From Lachnospiraceae bacterium oral taxon 096 (GTDB lineage Bacteria > Bacillota > Clostridia > Lachnospirales > Lachnospiraceae): a stretch of 64,000 nucleotides of DNA. Shown piece after piece: positions 46,201 through 55,636 of the stretch. Under the pieces are notes generated by a model. The model worked only from the letters and a program-made list of their open reading frames with translations. It was not told where the DNA came from and made no database searches. The translations under genes were made by a program, and so were the position numbers. The stretch spans positions 98,501-162,500 of the forward strand of contig CP073340.1 of the NCBI GenBank assembly GCA_018141845.1, read 5' to 3'. The number at the start of each line of letters is the position of its first letter. Within the stretch, counting starts at the first letter, position 1.

Positions 46201-46733
46201 TCTTGTAATTCCAAGAAAAAGTTTCCTTCTCCAAAGATATCTCGATACTCCAATGCCTTTTTCTTTGCCTCATCATAGAGACCTCTTGCCAAAAGTTTGG
46301 GTATCTCTCCCGCAAGACAGGCCGAAAGAGCAATGATGCCTTCATGGTATTCTCTCAACAGTTCAATATCTATTCGTGGTTTATAATAAAAACCTTCCAC
46401 AAATCCCTTAGATACAATTTTCATCAAGTTGGCATAACCTGTATTATTTTCTGCCAAAAGAATCAAATGATAGTAGCGATCTCCACTATTTTCTCTGTTT
46501 TCTCTATCAAATCGAGAACCTGGTGCCACATAGACTTCACAGCCAAGAATGGGTTTAATTCCCACTTCCTTTGCCGCACGATAAAAATCAATCACACCAT
46601 ACATCACACCATGATCGGTAATCGCAAGCGAATCCATTCCCAGATCCTTTGCTCGACGAACGAGTTCCTTAATCTTACTCGACCCATCTAGAAGTGAATA
46701 TTCGGTATGTGTGTGTAAATGTGTAAACGCCAT
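43257..46733 (-). CDS. dnaE: DNA polymerase III alpha subunit (DnaE)
   Basis: 1158 aa from the ATG at 46733 (GGAAGGAAG upstream); 13 more in-frame codons to 46772 are probably not coding. N-terminal PHP domain starts FTHLHTHTEYSLLDG, polymerase catalytic site PDIDVDFCYERR, then thumb/fingers (FPSYK-like region CYAYISYQTAYLKYYYP), helix-hairpin-helix, and an OB-fold (VIIGGMITSMKKMM). Main or second replicative polymerase; Clostridia also have PolC. It follows the crh-like gene in the same direction. Confidence 0.95.
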   Translation of the reverse strand: MAFTHLHTHTEYSLLDGSSKIKELVRRAKDLGMDSLAITDHGVMYGVIDFYRAAKEVGIKPILGCEVYVAPGSRFDRENRENSGDRYYHLILLAENNTGYANLMKIVSKGFVEGFYYKPRIDIELLREYHEGIIALSACLAGEIPKLLARGLYDEAKKKALEYRDIFGEGNFFLELQDHGIFEQKIVNQQLVRLSKETGIDLVVTNDVHYINKEDWEAHDILLCIQTAKKVMDEDRMRYKEGEFYLRSEEEMKEIFPYAPEAIENTQKIADRCNVEIEFGVTKLPEYPVPENETAVSYLSKLCEEGLKRRYHDANDEIWERMRYELGIIEKMGYVDYFLIVWDYIHYAKSHGIAVGPGRGSAAGSIVSYCLGITDIDPLKYQLLFERFLNPERVSMPDIDVDFCYERRQEVINYVVEKYGKDRVCQIVTFGTMAAKGVLRDVGRALDIPYAKCDQIAKLVPKELGITLDLSLKLSKEFREVYESDPEIKNLVDMSRKLEGLPRHSSMHAAGVVISKKEVDEYVPLSRASDGSITTQFTMTTLEELGLLKMDFLGLRTLTVIQNTVDQIERNYGKKLDMLAIDYNDKKVYDAICTGKTEGVFQIESSGMQSFMKELRPESLEDVIAGISLYRPGPMDFIPKYIKGKDHRGEIVYDCPQLESILSPTYGCIVYQEQVMQIVRDLAGYTLGRSDMVRRAMSKKKASVMEKERKNFVYGNEEEGVKGCIANGIKEDVANRIFDEMIDFAKYAFNKSHAACYAYISYQTAYLKYYYPKEFMASLLTSVMDNTTKVSEYILSCRQMGIAILPPDINEGESKFSVAEGGIRFGLSAIKGVGISVSDEIIRIRKEGGKFHSLEDLVERTSNKEVNRRTLENFIKSGAVDSLEGNRNQKLQIVSQVLNNKSKNQKNVISGQMSLFDFATEEDKKSFQVQMPEVQELSREQILLFEKETLGIYISGHPLEDYADEMEKNVTAKTSDFAIDEESNEAKLSDGQKVIIGGMITSMKKMMTKKMQMMAFVELEDMVGSVEVIVFPKIYEQTKKYLNEEARVYVEGRVQIQEDGVGQLIGEKILPFDQTGKELWLQYADKEDFAAREKEMTEILQQAQSGIDGVYIYLKKEHAKKFLGERYLIALTDGLKSRFEEILGQENVKIVTKRLKTL

Positions 46734-46753
46734 CTTCCTTCCTTTCCCGTTTG

Positions 46754-46792
46754 TAAAAATAAAGAGCTGCATCGAATATCGACCAACTCTTT
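46754..46792 (-). terminator. Probable terminator after the crh-like gene
   Basis: On the minus strand AAAGAG...CTCTTT with an inner TCGATATTCGA, followed by ATTTTTA. It separates crh from dnaE, although dnaE may be reached by read-through. Confidence 0.6.
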
Positions 46793-46802
46793 ACTATTTA
46801 CA

Positions 46803-47057
46803 CTATTGGTTTGTTAAATATGACTCTATTCCTGTGACGGCCGCTCGTTCATCCTCACCATCAGCTAGTACGGTCACTTTCGTGCCATTTTTTAATGCCA
46901 TTGTCATCATTCCCATAATGCTCTTTGCATTTACCTTCTTATTTTCACTTTCTAGATAAATACTACTTGCAAATTGGCTAGCCAGCTGCACTAACATCGC
47001 AATTGGTCTTGCCTCCAATCCACTTTCTAATTCCACAGTAATTGTCTTCTTGATCAT
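46803..47057 (-). CDS. crh: HPr-family protein of the Crh type, with Glu instead of His15
   Basis: 84 aa, HPr length and fold. The active-site motif reads SGLEARPIA: position 15, normally the His that accepts phosphate from EI, is Glu. Ser46 is kept in NAKSIMGMM, the site phosphorylated by HPr kinase. Bacillus Crh has Gln at 15 and also lies behind whiA in the rapZ-yvcK-whiA-crh operon. So this is best read as a regulatory Crh-like protein, not a sugar-transport HPr. hprK is encoded four genes upstream in the same operon. It overlaps whiA by 4 bp. Confidence 0.8.
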   Translation of the reverse strand: MIKKTITVELESGLEARPIAMLVQLASQFASSIYLESENKKVNAKSIMGMMTMALKNGTKVTVLADGEDERAAVTGIESYLTNQ

Positions 47058-48022
47058 GTCCTTTTCTCCTCATCCATTTCTTCTCGGAGCTTGTCCGCCA
47101 CTTCAGCTAATTTCCGAAGCCTGTGGTTGACTCCGCTCTTTCCCACTGGCGGATTTAAGTAATTGCCCAATATCATTAAATTGGCATCTGGATATTCCAA
47201 TCTCACCTTTGCCATTTCTTGCAAATTAGGTTTTAATGCATCCAATCCAATTGTTTTGACAATGAGCTCAATATCCGCCTTTTGTTTCAAGTAAGCATTA
47301 ACCGTCTTGTTAAGATTAGCCGTCTCACAATTGACGGAGCGATTAACTTTATTTCGCATTCCCTTAAGTATACGCACATTCTCAAACTCCATTAAAGAAT
47401 TTGCCGCTGACATTGTGCGCAGGGCATCGCCAATAAAATCACCCTCCTTCAAATAGACAATATACGACTTCTTTCTCATCACTATCTTAGCTTCCAGATT
47501 CAGCTCTTTCATGATGTGCTGAATCTGCATAGCTCGTCCCTTTGTTGGACAGACGATTTCAAAGTGGTATGCTTTCTCTGGGTCCGAAACCGAACCACTC
47601 GCTAAGAAAGCACCACGTAAGAAAGCTCTCCTGCAACAACCCTTAGAAACAACTCTATTTTTTTGAAGAGTTAGATCCTCACCAATTCGACCATATTTGT
47701 CGATCAATTTTGTACTTTCTAATACCCTCTTTGTATCTTCATCGCTTTTGAGTTTCACTATATAAGTATGTCTGCGATGTAGGAAAGAATTCTTACTAAT
47801 TGCAATACTCGTCTTTATATTAAATGTTTTCTTGAGCAAAGTAAAGCACTTTCTAGCTGTACCTGCATGCTCTGTAGAGATTGAGAGCATATACTCGTCA
47901 TTTTCTGAAATATGTACTCTTCCAATAAAGCTCAAAATCCCTGCAAGTTCTGCAATTTGGCTCTCACACTCATCGGGCATTACTCTTGACAATTCATCTT
48001 TTACTGATGTTGAATATGACAT
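47054..48022 (-). CDS. whiA: DNA-binding protein WhiA
   Basis: 322 aa. N-terminal LAGLIDADG-type domain (QIAELAGILSFIGRVH, then RRAFLRGAFLASGSVSDPEKAYHFE) and C-terminal HTH (LEYPDANLMILGNYLNPPVGKSGVNHRLRKL). Conserved Gram-positive protein linked to cell division and chromosome segregation. Starts one base after the rapZ stop. Confidence 0.95.
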   Translation of the reverse strand: MSYSTSVKDELSRVMPDECESQIAELAGILSFIGRVHISENDEYMLSISTEHAGTARKCFTLLKKTFNIKTSIAISKNSFLHRRHTYIVKLKSDEDTKRVLESTKLIDKYGRIGEDLTLQKNRVVSKGCCRRAFLRGAFLASGSVSDPEKAYHFEIVCPTKGRAMQIQHIMKELNLEAKIVMRKKSYIVYLKEGDFIGDALRTMSAANSLMEFENVRILKGMRNKVNRSVNCETANLNKTVNAYLKQKADIELIVKTIGLDALKPNLQEMAKVRLEYPDANLMILGNYLNPPVGKSGVNHRLRKLAEVADKLREEMDEEKRT

Positions 48023-48023
48023 A

Positions 48024-48896
48024 CTAACTTAACCTTTTAATATTCCGATCACAATCTCGATGTTCCAAATTTAATGAAATCCCTGAATATTTTTTTAGTC
48101 GCTCTGCCAAGGCACAGGCAATGCACACAGAGCGATGTTGACCGCCCGTACAGCCAATGGCAATGACTAATTGACTTCTTCCCTCTTTGACATATTGTGG
48201 AATTAAAAATTCCACCATATCCTGAAGTTTCGTCATAAATATTTCTGCCATACCATCCCGAAAGATATACTCCTTTACCTTTTTATCTTCTCCAGATTTT
48301 AAGCGAAGGTCTGCCTCATAAAATGGATTGGTCAAAAAACGCACATCAAAAACTAAATCTGCATCTTTTGGAATACCATAGGCAAAGCCAAAAGATAGGA
48401 CATTGACAAATAAATCCCTGTGCACCTTTTTGTCCGCAAAAATCGAAACAATTTCTGCTCGCAATTCCTTAGTCAAAAAGTGACTGGTATCTATATAGTA
48501 CTCTGCCCGGTTGCGCAAAAACTCAAGTGCCTTTCTCTCCTTTTCAATGCCTGTTTCAATTCTTCCATCCTTTGACAGGGGATGACTTCTTCTTGTCTCC
48601 TTGTAGCGCTTAATGAGTGTCTCATTATCCGCATCCAAAAATAAAATGCTATACTCTACATTTTTATTGTCGACATCTTCTAGAATCTTTTGCATATTCT
48701 CCAAAGATTCCTTTCTTCGGATGTCAATTCCAAATGCTGTCATTGCTGTTGCACCCTTAGACTTTTCTATCTCCACAAGTTTTGGCAACAACTCCACCGG
48801 AAGGTTATCCATGCAATCGTATCCTATATCCTCTAATGCTTTTAAGGCCACTGTCTTACCAGACCCACTCATTCCAGTTACGATGACAAATTTCAT
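48024..48896 (-). CDS. rapZ: RapZ/YvcJ nucleotide-binding protein
   Basis: 290 aa. Walker A TGMSGSGKT at residues 7-15, LSFGFAYGIPKDADLVFDVRFL and VIAIGCTGGQHRSVCIA, all typical of RapZ/YvcJ (P-loop GTP/ATP hydrolase). In Gram-positives the role is tied to competence and possibly to small-RNA or UDP-sugar signalling. It directly abuts murB and whiA. Confidence 0.95.
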   Translation of the reverse strand: MKFVIVTGMSGSGKTVALKALEDIGYDCMDNLPVELLPKLVEIEKSKGATAMTAFGIDIRRKESLENMQKILEDVDNKNVEYSILFLDADNETLIKRYKETRRSHPLSKDGRIETGIEKERKALEFLRNRAEYYIDTSHFLTKELRAEIVSIFADKKVHRDLFVNVLSFGFAYGIPKDADLVFDVRFLTNPFYEADLRLKSGEDKKVKEYIFRDGMAEIFMTKLQDMVEFLIPQYVKEGRSQLVIAIGCTGGQHRSVCIACALAERLKKYSGISLNLEHRDCDRNIKRLS

Positions 48897-49811
48897 TTAA
48901 AACTCTCCCAACATTCGAACTTCTGGGTGCAATTCCACCCCAAATTTTTCCTTTACAATTCTTTGCACATCACCAATCAGTCCATAGACATCTTCTGCTG
49001 TAGCATGGTCTACATTGATGACAAATCCACAATGTTTCTTTGAAACTTGTGCTCCTCCTCTTTGATACCCACAAAGCCCAGCATCCGAAATTAATTTTCC
49101 TGCAAAATATCCCTTCGGTCGCTTAAATGTTGACCCTGCACTTGGATACTCAAGAGGTTGCTTTTCCTCCCTTCTTCTTGTGAGATCCAAAATCTTTGCG
49201 TTAATTTCCTCTGGATTCCCCTTCTTTAGTGTGAACCTTCCCGCCAAAATCGTTCTCTTTTTTTCCTCAATATTGCTGTGGCGATAACCTAGGTCAAGGT
49301 CCTCCATCGGCACCCAATGAATAATTCCATCACTTTCTAAAATCAATGCCTCACTGAGCACATGAGAAATTTCACTTTCATAGGCACCTGCATTCATAAA
49401 AATAGCTCCACCAACACTTCCAGGAATTCCACAAGAAAACTCCAGTCCCATTAATTTTGCCTCTGCAGCTGTCTTTGACAAGTCTGCCAAAAAAACACCT
49501 GCTCCTGCAACAATTTGCTCCCCTTCCACTGCAATTTTATCTAAACCTGCTGTGCTCACAATCACGCCATTATAGCCTCTGTCACTGACCAAAAGATCGC
49601 TTCCTCTGCCAAGTACAAAGTAATCTACACCCTCATTTTGAATGATTTCAAGCACCAATCTTATTTTTTCTTCCGTCTTTGGCTCGACAAACAGTGCAGC
49701 AGGTCCTCCAATGTGAAATGTAGTATGGGCTGACATTGGTTCTGCAATGCGAATCTCATCTTCAGTCAAAATCTCTTGCAATTTTTCTTGCAACCTATTC
49801 TTCCAATCCAT
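48897..49811 (-). CDS. murB: UDP-N-acetylenolpyruvoylglucosamine reductase
   Basis: 304 aa, type II MurB. FAD-binding motifs FHIGGPAALFVEP and VLGRGSDLLVSDRGYNGVIV; GLEFSCGIPGSVGGAIFMNAGAYESE; YPSAGSTFKRPKGYFAGKLI with the catalytic Ser; Glu near the end (HPEVRML). Second step of peptidoglycan precursor synthesis. Stop codon directly followed by rapZ. Confidence 0.96.
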   Translation of the reverse strand: MDWKNRLQEKLQEILTEDEIRIAEPMSAHTTFHIGGPAALFVEPKTEEKIRLVLEIIQNEGVDYFVLGRGSDLLVSDRGYNGVIVSTAGLDKIAVEGEQIVAGAGVFLADLSKTAAEAKLMGLEFSCGIPGSVGGAIFMNAGAYESEISHVLSEALILESDGIIHWVPMEDLDLGYRHSNIEEKKRTILAGRFTLKKGNPEEINAKILDLTRRREEKQPLEYPSAGSTFKRPKGYFAGKLISDAGLCGYQRGGAQVSKKHCGFVINVDHATAEDVYGLIGDVQRIVKEKFGVELHPEVRMLGEF

Positions 49812-49813
49812 CG

Positions 49814-50743
49814 CTACATTTTTCCCTTATTAATATTTGCTTGCACTCGTCTATAAAGTTCCTCTGCTGCATTGTATCCCATCTTCTTTTGTCTGTGGTT
49901 AACAGAGGCTGCCTCACAAATGACTGCCAAATTTCTTCCTGGACGAATTGGAAGCACATGGCAAACTACCTTATTGCCTAAAAACTCGGTGTAATTGTCC
50001 TCTAAGCCAATGCGGTCATAAGCTTCTTCCTTGTTCCAGTCTTCAAGCTTAATCACCATATCAATCTGCTGTGTATCCTTTACACTCTCCACACCAAAGA
50101 GAGCCTTGACATCAATAATTCCAATGCCACGCAACTCAATAAAATGTTTGGTGATATCTGGTGCGGAACCAATTAAGGTTACATCAGATATCTTTCGTAT
50201 CTCCACCACATCATCAGAAACCAAGCGATGCCCTCTCTTAATTAACTCCAAAGCCGCTTCACTCTTTCCAATTCCACTCTCGCCCATAATGAGCACGCCC
50301 TCACCAAAGACATCAACCAAAACACCGTGGATACTAATGCATGGTGCAAGCTCAGCCTTTAGCCAGCGAATAATTTCTGCCATAATCTCTGTTGTGCTTC
50401 GGTCTGAAGTCAAACAAGGAACGCCATAGTGCTCACAATAAGCTAACATATCTTCATCTGGCTTTCTTCCTGCCGCATAGACCATGGCTGGAAGTTTATA
50501 GGAGAGCAATTTATCGTAGATGGCAACCTTTTGTGCCCTTTCTAGTGTCTCAAGATAGGCACATTCTACATTTCCCATAATTTGCACCCTCTCATTGTCA
50601 AAGTGAGCAAAAAATCCTGTCAGCTGTAATGCTGGACGATTAACTTCTGCATTCTTTACAAAGATGACCTCAGTATCAATTCCTGGTGTCAAATTTGTCA
50701 ATTTATTATTATTAATTAATTCTGTTATGGTAACTCCGTCCAT
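49814..50743 (-). CDS. hprK: HPr kinase/phosphorylase
   Basis: 309 aa from the ATG at 50743, preceded by GGGAGG; the frame extends 11 codons further but those include this ribosome site. Walker A MGESGIGKSEAALELIKRGH, SDDVVEI and the HPrK signature RGIGIIDVKALFGVESVK. It phosphorylates Ser46 of HPr/Crh in response to glycolytic intermediates. Its likely substrate, the Crh-like protein, is in the same operon. Confidence 0.95.
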   Translation of the reverse strand: MDGVTITELINNNKLTNLTPGIDTEVIFVKNAEVNRPALQLTGFFAHFDNERVQIMGNVECAYLETLERAQKVAIYDKLLSYKLPAMVYAAGRKPDEDMLAYCEHYGVPCLTSDRSTTEIMAEIIRWLKAELAPCISIHGVLVDVFGEGVLIMGESGIGKSEAALELIKRGHRLVSDDVVEIRKISDVTLIGSAPDITKHFIELRGIGIIDVKALFGVESVKDTQQIDMVIKLEDWNKEEAYDRIGLEDNYTEFLGNKVVCHVLPIRPGRNLAVICEAASVNHRQKKMGYNAAEELYRRVQANINKGKM

Positions 50744-50785
50744 ACCTTTCCTCCCTTCTCTTGTTCCCCCTAGCATAACACAATT

Positions 50786-52618
50786 TTACTGCTTTGGGTG
50801 GAAAAATTCATACACAGCCTGTGCGGCTTTTTTGTCCATCTCGTGCACTTTCAAAAGCTCCTCAACTTCTGCCTCCTGAATCTTTTTGATTTCGCCAAAG
50901 TATCGCATCAAGGCCTTTCTTCTGACTGGTCCAATGCCTAAAATTTCATCAAGTACTGATTTGACTTGTGTCTTACCTCGCAAACTTCGGTGGTATTCAA
51001 TCGCAAAGCGATGTGCCTCATCCTGAATTCTTGTAATGAGATGAAATGCCTCATCATGTACATCCATTGGCAATTCCATGTTGTTAAAATAAAGTCCCCT
51101 CGTTCGATGATGATCATCCTTGACCATTCCACAGACAGGAATATCTAAATCTAACTTTTTCAACACACCCCTTGCAATATTGATCTGTCCTTTTCCACCA
51201 TCCATTAAAATCAAGTCGGGCAGTTTCACAAAATGTTCGTCCAAAGAGAGGGCATCCCTAAAGCGTCTCGTGAGCACTTCTTCCATCGAAGCATAATCAT
51301 TGGGTCCAATAACCGTCTGAATCCGAAACTTTCTATAGTCGCTCTTTTTGGGTTTTCCATTCTCATAGACAACCATGGAACCCACAGAAGACACTCCACT
51401 GATATTTGAAATATCATAGGCCTCCATGCGAGAAATCGGAGAAAATCCAAGAATTTTTTCAATTTCCCTCACCGCACCTATACTTCTTTTTTCTTCTCGC
51501 TTTAACTTATCTGCATCCTTTGCAAGCACAAGTTCTGCATTTTTTCTGGCAAGCTCCATTAATTTTTCCTTCTCTCCCCTCTGAGGAAAGATGAGACAAA
51601 CTTTGCTGCCTCGCTTGGCACTCAACCACTCACCAATCAATTCTGCATCCAAAAGATGACTTTCTACCCAGATTTCTTTAGGAATAAATGGTGTCCCCGC
51701 ATAGAATTGCTTCATAAAGCTCTCTAAAATCTCTGAGCGACTCTCTTCCATGGCCACTTGAATGTAGTGGTGCTCTCTGCCAACCATTCTTCCCTCACGC
51801 ACAAAAAACACTTGAATGACGGCATCTCTATCGTCTTTGGCCAACGCAATAATATCCCTGTCTTCTACCCCTTCTGAGGTGATTTTTTGACGCTGTGCCA
51901 CATGTCGGACAGACTGAATCAAATCCCTATACTTTAGTGCCTCCTCGTAATCCATCAATTCTGATGCCTCCATCATCTGTTTTGTCAATTTTTCAATAAC
52001 AGGCTCAAAATTTCCATTTAAAAAATCGAGTACCCCACTAATATTTTCTTGATACTGTTTCGCACCAATATAGCCCTGGCAGGGTGCCTTACATTGATGA
52101 ATATGATAATTCAAACATGGTCTTTGTACGCCAATATCCCTCGGAAGAACTCGATGACATATCCGAATTTGAAATACCCTCTGCAAAAGATCTATTGTAT
52201 CCTTTACGGCCGTAGCACTAGAAAATGGTCCAAAATACTTTGCCCCATCTTTTTTAAATTGCCTAGTCAACAAAATTCGTGGAAAATCCTCTCTGACGGT
52301 CACCTTGATATAGGGATAGGTCTTATCATCCTTTAGTAAGGTGTTATATTTTGGCCGATTTTCTTTAATTAAATTATTCTCTAAAATTAATGCCTCAAGC
52401 TCTGTGTCGGTCACAATATATTCAAATCGAACGATTTTTGACACCATTTTTTTTATCTTTTCTGTTTTATCTCTGCTCGATTGAAAATATTGACGAACAC
52501 GATTTTTTAAAGAAATCGCCTTACCAACATAAATAATCTCATCCCGTTCATCGTGCATAATATACACACCTGGCGAAGAGGGTAACTTTTTCAATTCTTC
52601 CTCAATCACAAATGCCAA
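50786..52618 (-). CDS. uvrC: Excinuclease ABC subunit C
   Basis: 610 aa. N-terminal GIY-YIG nuclease ([21 protein letters not shown]), UVR motif ([20 protein letters not shown]), RNase H-like second nuclease with [12 protein letters not shown] and [13 protein letters not shown]-terminal helix-hairpin-helix ([16 protein letters not shown]). Makes both incisions in nucleotide excision repair. 14 bp after the DUF1653 gene. Confidence 0.96.
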   Translation of the reverse strand: MAFVIEEELKKLPSSPGVYIMHDERDEIIYVGKAISLKNRVRQYFQSSRDKTEKIKKMVSKIVRFEYIVTDTELEALILENNLIKENRPKYNTLLKDDKTYPYIKVTVREDFPRILLTRQFKKDGAKYFGPFSSATAVKDTIDLLQRVFQIRICHRVLPRDIGVQRPCLNYHIHQCKAPCQGYIGAKQYQENISGVLDFLNGNFEPVIEKLTKQMMEASELMDYEEALKYRDLIQSVRHVAQRQKITSEGVEDRDIIALAKDDRDAVIQVFFVREGRMVGREHHYIQVAMEESRSEILESFMKQFYAGTPFIPKEIWVESHLLDAELIGEWLSAKRGSKVCLIFPQRGEKEKLMELARKNAELVLAKDADKLKREEKRSIGAVREIEKILGFSPISRMEAYDISNISGVSSVGSMVVYENGKPKKSDYRKFRIQTVIGPNDYASMEEVLTRRFRDALSLDEHFVKLPDLILMDGGKGQINIARGVLKKLDLDIPVCGMVKDDHHRTRGLYFNNMELPMDVHDEAFHLITRIQDEAHRFAIEYHRSLRGKTQVKSVLDEILGIGPVRRKALMRYFGEIKKIQEAEVEELLKVHEMDKKAAQAVYEFFHPKQ

Positions 52619-52632
52619 TGTCTTGCCCTCTT

Positions 52633-53259
52633 CTATTTATTGCGCAATCTTCCGCCTTCATAGTGCTCTTGCATATCGAGGTAGCGAACAATACCAGCCA
52701 CCTGTTGCGGTTCATTGCCTGCCATCTTTTCAATGTCCAAAGTCGTATAAATACAATCTAAATCCTTTTGTGTAAAACTATTTTTGTTGTGTAAAAGAAT
52801 TGCCTTTTTGTCACCTAAAGACTGTGCATCCAAGAATTTTACAAGATAATTCTTTTCTTCTGCCTTTTTTGTCTCCATTTTCTTTCTCTGCTCATCTGCA
52901 CCTTCCTGCAATTCCTTTGTCACTTCTTCTACGGCTTCCTGCACTTCGGGTTTAAAGATTTTAGGTCTTCTCGCCACTTTTTCCCCATCCCTTTCCTTCA
53001 CTTCTTCCTCGCTCTCCTTGCCCATATCCACAAGTTCAAAGCGATATTTTTGTGTCACAGCGGGATATTTCTCATGATCGACTTCACTCATAAACATCTC
53101 TATTGGTCTCGCATAAATTCCAAACTCACCATAGAGTGCCTGATAGATGACTAGCTTCTCACCAGTCTCCGAATGCTTAGCCACGGTTACTACCTGATAT
53201 AATTTATCCTTAAAATGCTTATAAAACTCGCCTGCTCTTGGATCTTTCCTTGCTTCCAT
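52633..53259 (-). CDS. DUF1653 domain protein with extended charged C-terminus
   Basis: 208 aa. Residues 1-80 are a DUF1653 domain ([39 protein letters not shown]). The rest is an unrelated acidic coiled-coil region (about 90-140) followed by a helical domain ending [17 protein letters not shown]1653 proteins usually end near 75 aa, so this is a longer form. Function unknown. First gene of the operon that continues to uvrC. Confidence 0.75.
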   Translation of the reverse strand: MEARKDPRAGEFYKHFKDKLYQVVTVAKHSETGEKLVIYQALYGEFGIYARPIEMFMSEVDHEKYPAVTQKYRFELVDMGKESEEEVKERDGEKVARRPKIFKPEVQEAVEEVTKELQEGADEQRKKMETKKAEEKNYLVKFLDAQSLGDKKAILLHNKNSFTQKDLDCIYTTLDIEKMAGNEPQQVAGIVRYLDMQEHYEGGRLRNK

Positions 53260-53297
53260 TGTAGTCTCCTTATGAATTAAAAATAAAACTTGTACAC

Positions 53298-53330
53298 ATT
53301 ATAACATACTTGTGCTAAAATTTAATCCAT
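53298..53330 (-). promoter_or_regulatory. Probable extended -10 promoter for the DUF1653-uvrC-hprK operon
   Basis: Minus strand TGTTATAAT gives an extended -10 (TG-N-TATAAT) at 53306-53298; no good -35. It lies about 40 bp before the ATG at 53259. Confidence 0.5.
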
Positions 53331-53357
53331 ATTGTTATTATTATTGAGGAGGAGTTT

Positions 53358-54815
53358 ATGAAACAAGGATTTGACAATCAAAAATATTTAACCATGCAAT
53401 CAGAGCACATCAAAGAGCGAATTAGCCACTTTGGCGACAAACTCTATCTGGAATTTGGTGGAAAGCTCTTTGATGACTATCATGCCTCCCGTGTACTTCC
53501 AGGATTTGCTCCCGATTCCAAGTTAAGAATGCTGTTGCAACTCTCTGACCAAGCCGAAATTGTTATCGTTATCTCTGCTGCCGATATTGAAAAAAACAAA
53601 ATTCGTGCAGACCTTGGCATCACCTATGACGCAGATGTCTTGCGCCTAATCCAAAATTTCAAGGACAAAGGTCTCTATGTCGGCAGTGTCACCATTACAC
53701 AGTACAGTGGACAAAGAAGTGCAGATAAGTTTAAAGAAAAACTAGAAAAATTGGGCATCAAGGTTTATCGCCACTACATTATCGAGGGCTACCCAAGCAA
53801 TGTCAAACTCATTGTCAGCGAAGATGGCTACGGAAAAAATGACTACATTGAAACCACAAGACCGCTTGTCATTATCACCGCTCCTGGCCCTGGAAGTGGA
53901 AAGATGGCCACCTGCCTTTCACAGCTTTACCACGAGAATAAACGAGGTGTCAAGGCAGGTTATGCAAAATTTGAGACCTTCCCGATTTGGAATCTCCCAC
54001 TCAAGCATCCTGTCAATCTTGCCTACGAGGCAGCCACTGCGGACTTAAACGATATCAATATGATTGACCCATTCCATCTTGAAGCCTACAATGAGACTAC
54101 GGTCAACTACAATCGAGATGTTGAAATCTATCCTGTCCTTGCTGCTATGTTTGAAGAAATTTATGGTGAATGTCCTTACAAATCCCCAACCGATATGGGT
54201 GTCAATATGGCAGGAAATTGTATTTGTGACGATGAGGTCTGTAAAGAAGCCAGTTGTCAAGAAATTATTCGCCGCTACTACTCTGCAATTAATCGCCTAG
54301 CTAAGGGAGAATGTAAGCCTGAGGAGGTCTATAAAATTGAACTTCTCATGAAGCAGGCAAAGATTACTACCGCCATCCGAAAAACCGTTTCTGCTGCTCT
54401 TCTAAAAGAAGAAATTACAGGTGCACCGACTGCAGCTATTGAACTTTTGGATGGACGCATCGTGACAGGAAAGACAACGCCTCTTCTTGGTGCTGCTTCT
54501 GCAATGCTTCTAAATGCAGTAAAGACTCTCGGCGGCATTGACGACTCCATTCATCTCATTCAGCCAAATGTCATCGAACCTGTACAAAAATTAAAGACAC
54601 ATCACTTTGGCAGCAAAAATCCAAGGCTTCACACAGATGAAGTCCTCATTGCCTTGTCCATCAATGCAGCTACAGACACCAATGCACAACTTGCCCTCGA
54701 TCAATTAGAGAAGCTTCGTGGCTGTCAGGTTCACTCCTCTGTGATGCTCTCCTCTGTTGACACAAAGGTATTCAAAAAGCTTGGTATCGAATTGACCTGC
54801 GAACCTGTTCACTAA
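53358..54815 (+). CDS. DUF1846 family protein
   Basis: 485 aa, with RBS GAGGAGGAG about 7 bp before the ATG. The sequence (KQGFDNQKYLTMQSEHIKER, FGGKLFDDYHASRVLPGF, TAPGPGSGKMATCLSQLYHE) matches the DUF1846 family of Firmicutes, a two-domain protein with a P-loop-like GPGSGK. Biochemical role unknown. Single-gene plus-strand unit between two minus-strand operons, closed by a strong terminator. Confidence 0.9.
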   Translation: MKQGFDNQKYLTMQSEHIKERISHFGDKLYLEFGGKLFDDYHASRVLPGFAPDSKLRMLLQLSDQAEIVIVISAADIEKNKIRADLGITYDADVLRLIQNFKDKGLYVGSVTITQYSGQRSADKFKEKLEKLGIKVYRHYIIEGYPSNVKLIVSEDGYGKNDYIETTRPLVIITAPGPGSGKMATCLSQLYHENKRGVKAGYAKFETFPIWNLPLKHPVNLAYEAATADLNDINMIDPFHLEAYNETTVNYNRDVEIYPVLAAMFEEIYGECPYKSPTDMGVNMAGNCICDDEVCKEASCQEIIRRYYSAINRLAKGECKPEEVYKIELLMKQAKITTAIRKTVSAALLKEEITGAPTAAIELLDGRIVTGKTTPLLGAASAMLLNAVKTLGGIDDSIHLIQPNVIEPVQKLKTHHFGSKNPRLHTDEVLIALSINAATDTNAQLALDQLEKLRGCQVHSSVMLSSVDTKVFKKLGIELTCEPVH

Positions 54816-54837
54816 AAATATTCACTATAAAATAACG

Positions 54838-54893
54838 CAAAAAAAGGGGGTGTGAAAAAACTTGATTGAGTTTTTTCACACCCCCTTTTTTAT
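54838..54893. terminator. Strong bidirectional terminator
   Basis: Stem AAAAGGGGGTGTGAAAAAACT / AGTTTTTTCACACCCCCTTTT with a short TGATTG loop. It is flanked by A and T runs, so it can stop both the DUF1846 gene and the convergent truA operon. Confidence 0.95.
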
Positions 54894-55636
54894 TGTTCAT
54901 CTTCATATTCAATTTCTACAAGGGTCAATCCCTTGGCGGGCATTGTTTGCCCTGCCAATTTTCGATTCTTTCCCGCCAAAATCTCTGCAACATGTTCTGG
55001 TGGATACACACCCATTCCCACTTTGATTAATGTTCCTGCCAAAATACGAATCATATTGTAGAGGAATCCATCTCCTCTGACAACAATGGTAATCATGTCC
55101 TCATCTTGTAAAATATCCAAGGAATAAATCGTCCTAATGGTCGAGGAAGCCTGTGTCTTTTGTGAGCAAAGACTGACAAAATCATGAGTTCCTACAAAAT
55201 ACCCCGTCGCCTCTCTCATCTTCTCCACATCTAAGCGAAAATAACAAAAATGGGCATAGAGTCTCTCTGTTGGAATATCAATCTTTCGATTTAAAATTCG
55301 ATAAGTATAGGTTTTTACACAATTTCGCTTTCTTGGATGCCAATTTAATCCCACCTCATCGGAATATTGAATCCGAATATCATCCGGCAATCTCTGATTG
55401 AGCGCAAAAGCAAATTTATCTGCTGCCATTCGCATATCTGTGTCAAATACAGCGACATTGCCATAGGCATGTACACCCGAATCCGTGCGACTTGCACCAA
55501 TCACTTCAACGCTGTGACCACAGAGTTCTGATAAATGTTTATTGAGCACCTCCTCTATAGTGAGACCATTGGGCTGTTTTTGCCAACCACAGTAATTTGT
55601 TCCATCATAGGATACAATCAATCGAATTCTTCTCAT
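54890..55636 (-). CDS. truA: tRNA pseudouridine synthase A
   Basis: 248 aa. Catalytic Asp in GASRTDSGVHA, N-terminal RLIVSYDGTNYCGWQKQP, and C-terminal RGDGFLYNMIRILAGTLI. Modifies uridines 38-40 of tRNA. Overlaps ecfT by 4 bp, the common Firmicute arrangement ecfA1-ecfA2-ecfT-truA. Confidence 0.96.
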   Translation of the reverse strand: MRRIRLIVSYDGTNYCGWQKQPNGLTIEEVLNKHLSELCGHSVEVIGASRTDSGVHAYGNVAVFDTDMRMAADKFAFALNQRLPDDIRIQYSDEVGLNWHPRKRNCVKTYTYRILNRKIDIPTERLYAHFCYFRLDVEKMREATGYFVGTHDFVSLCSQKTQASSTIRTIYSLDILQDEDMITIVVRGDGFLYNMIRILAGTLIKVGMGVYPPEHVAEILAGKNRKLAGQTMPAKGLTLVEIEYEDEQ

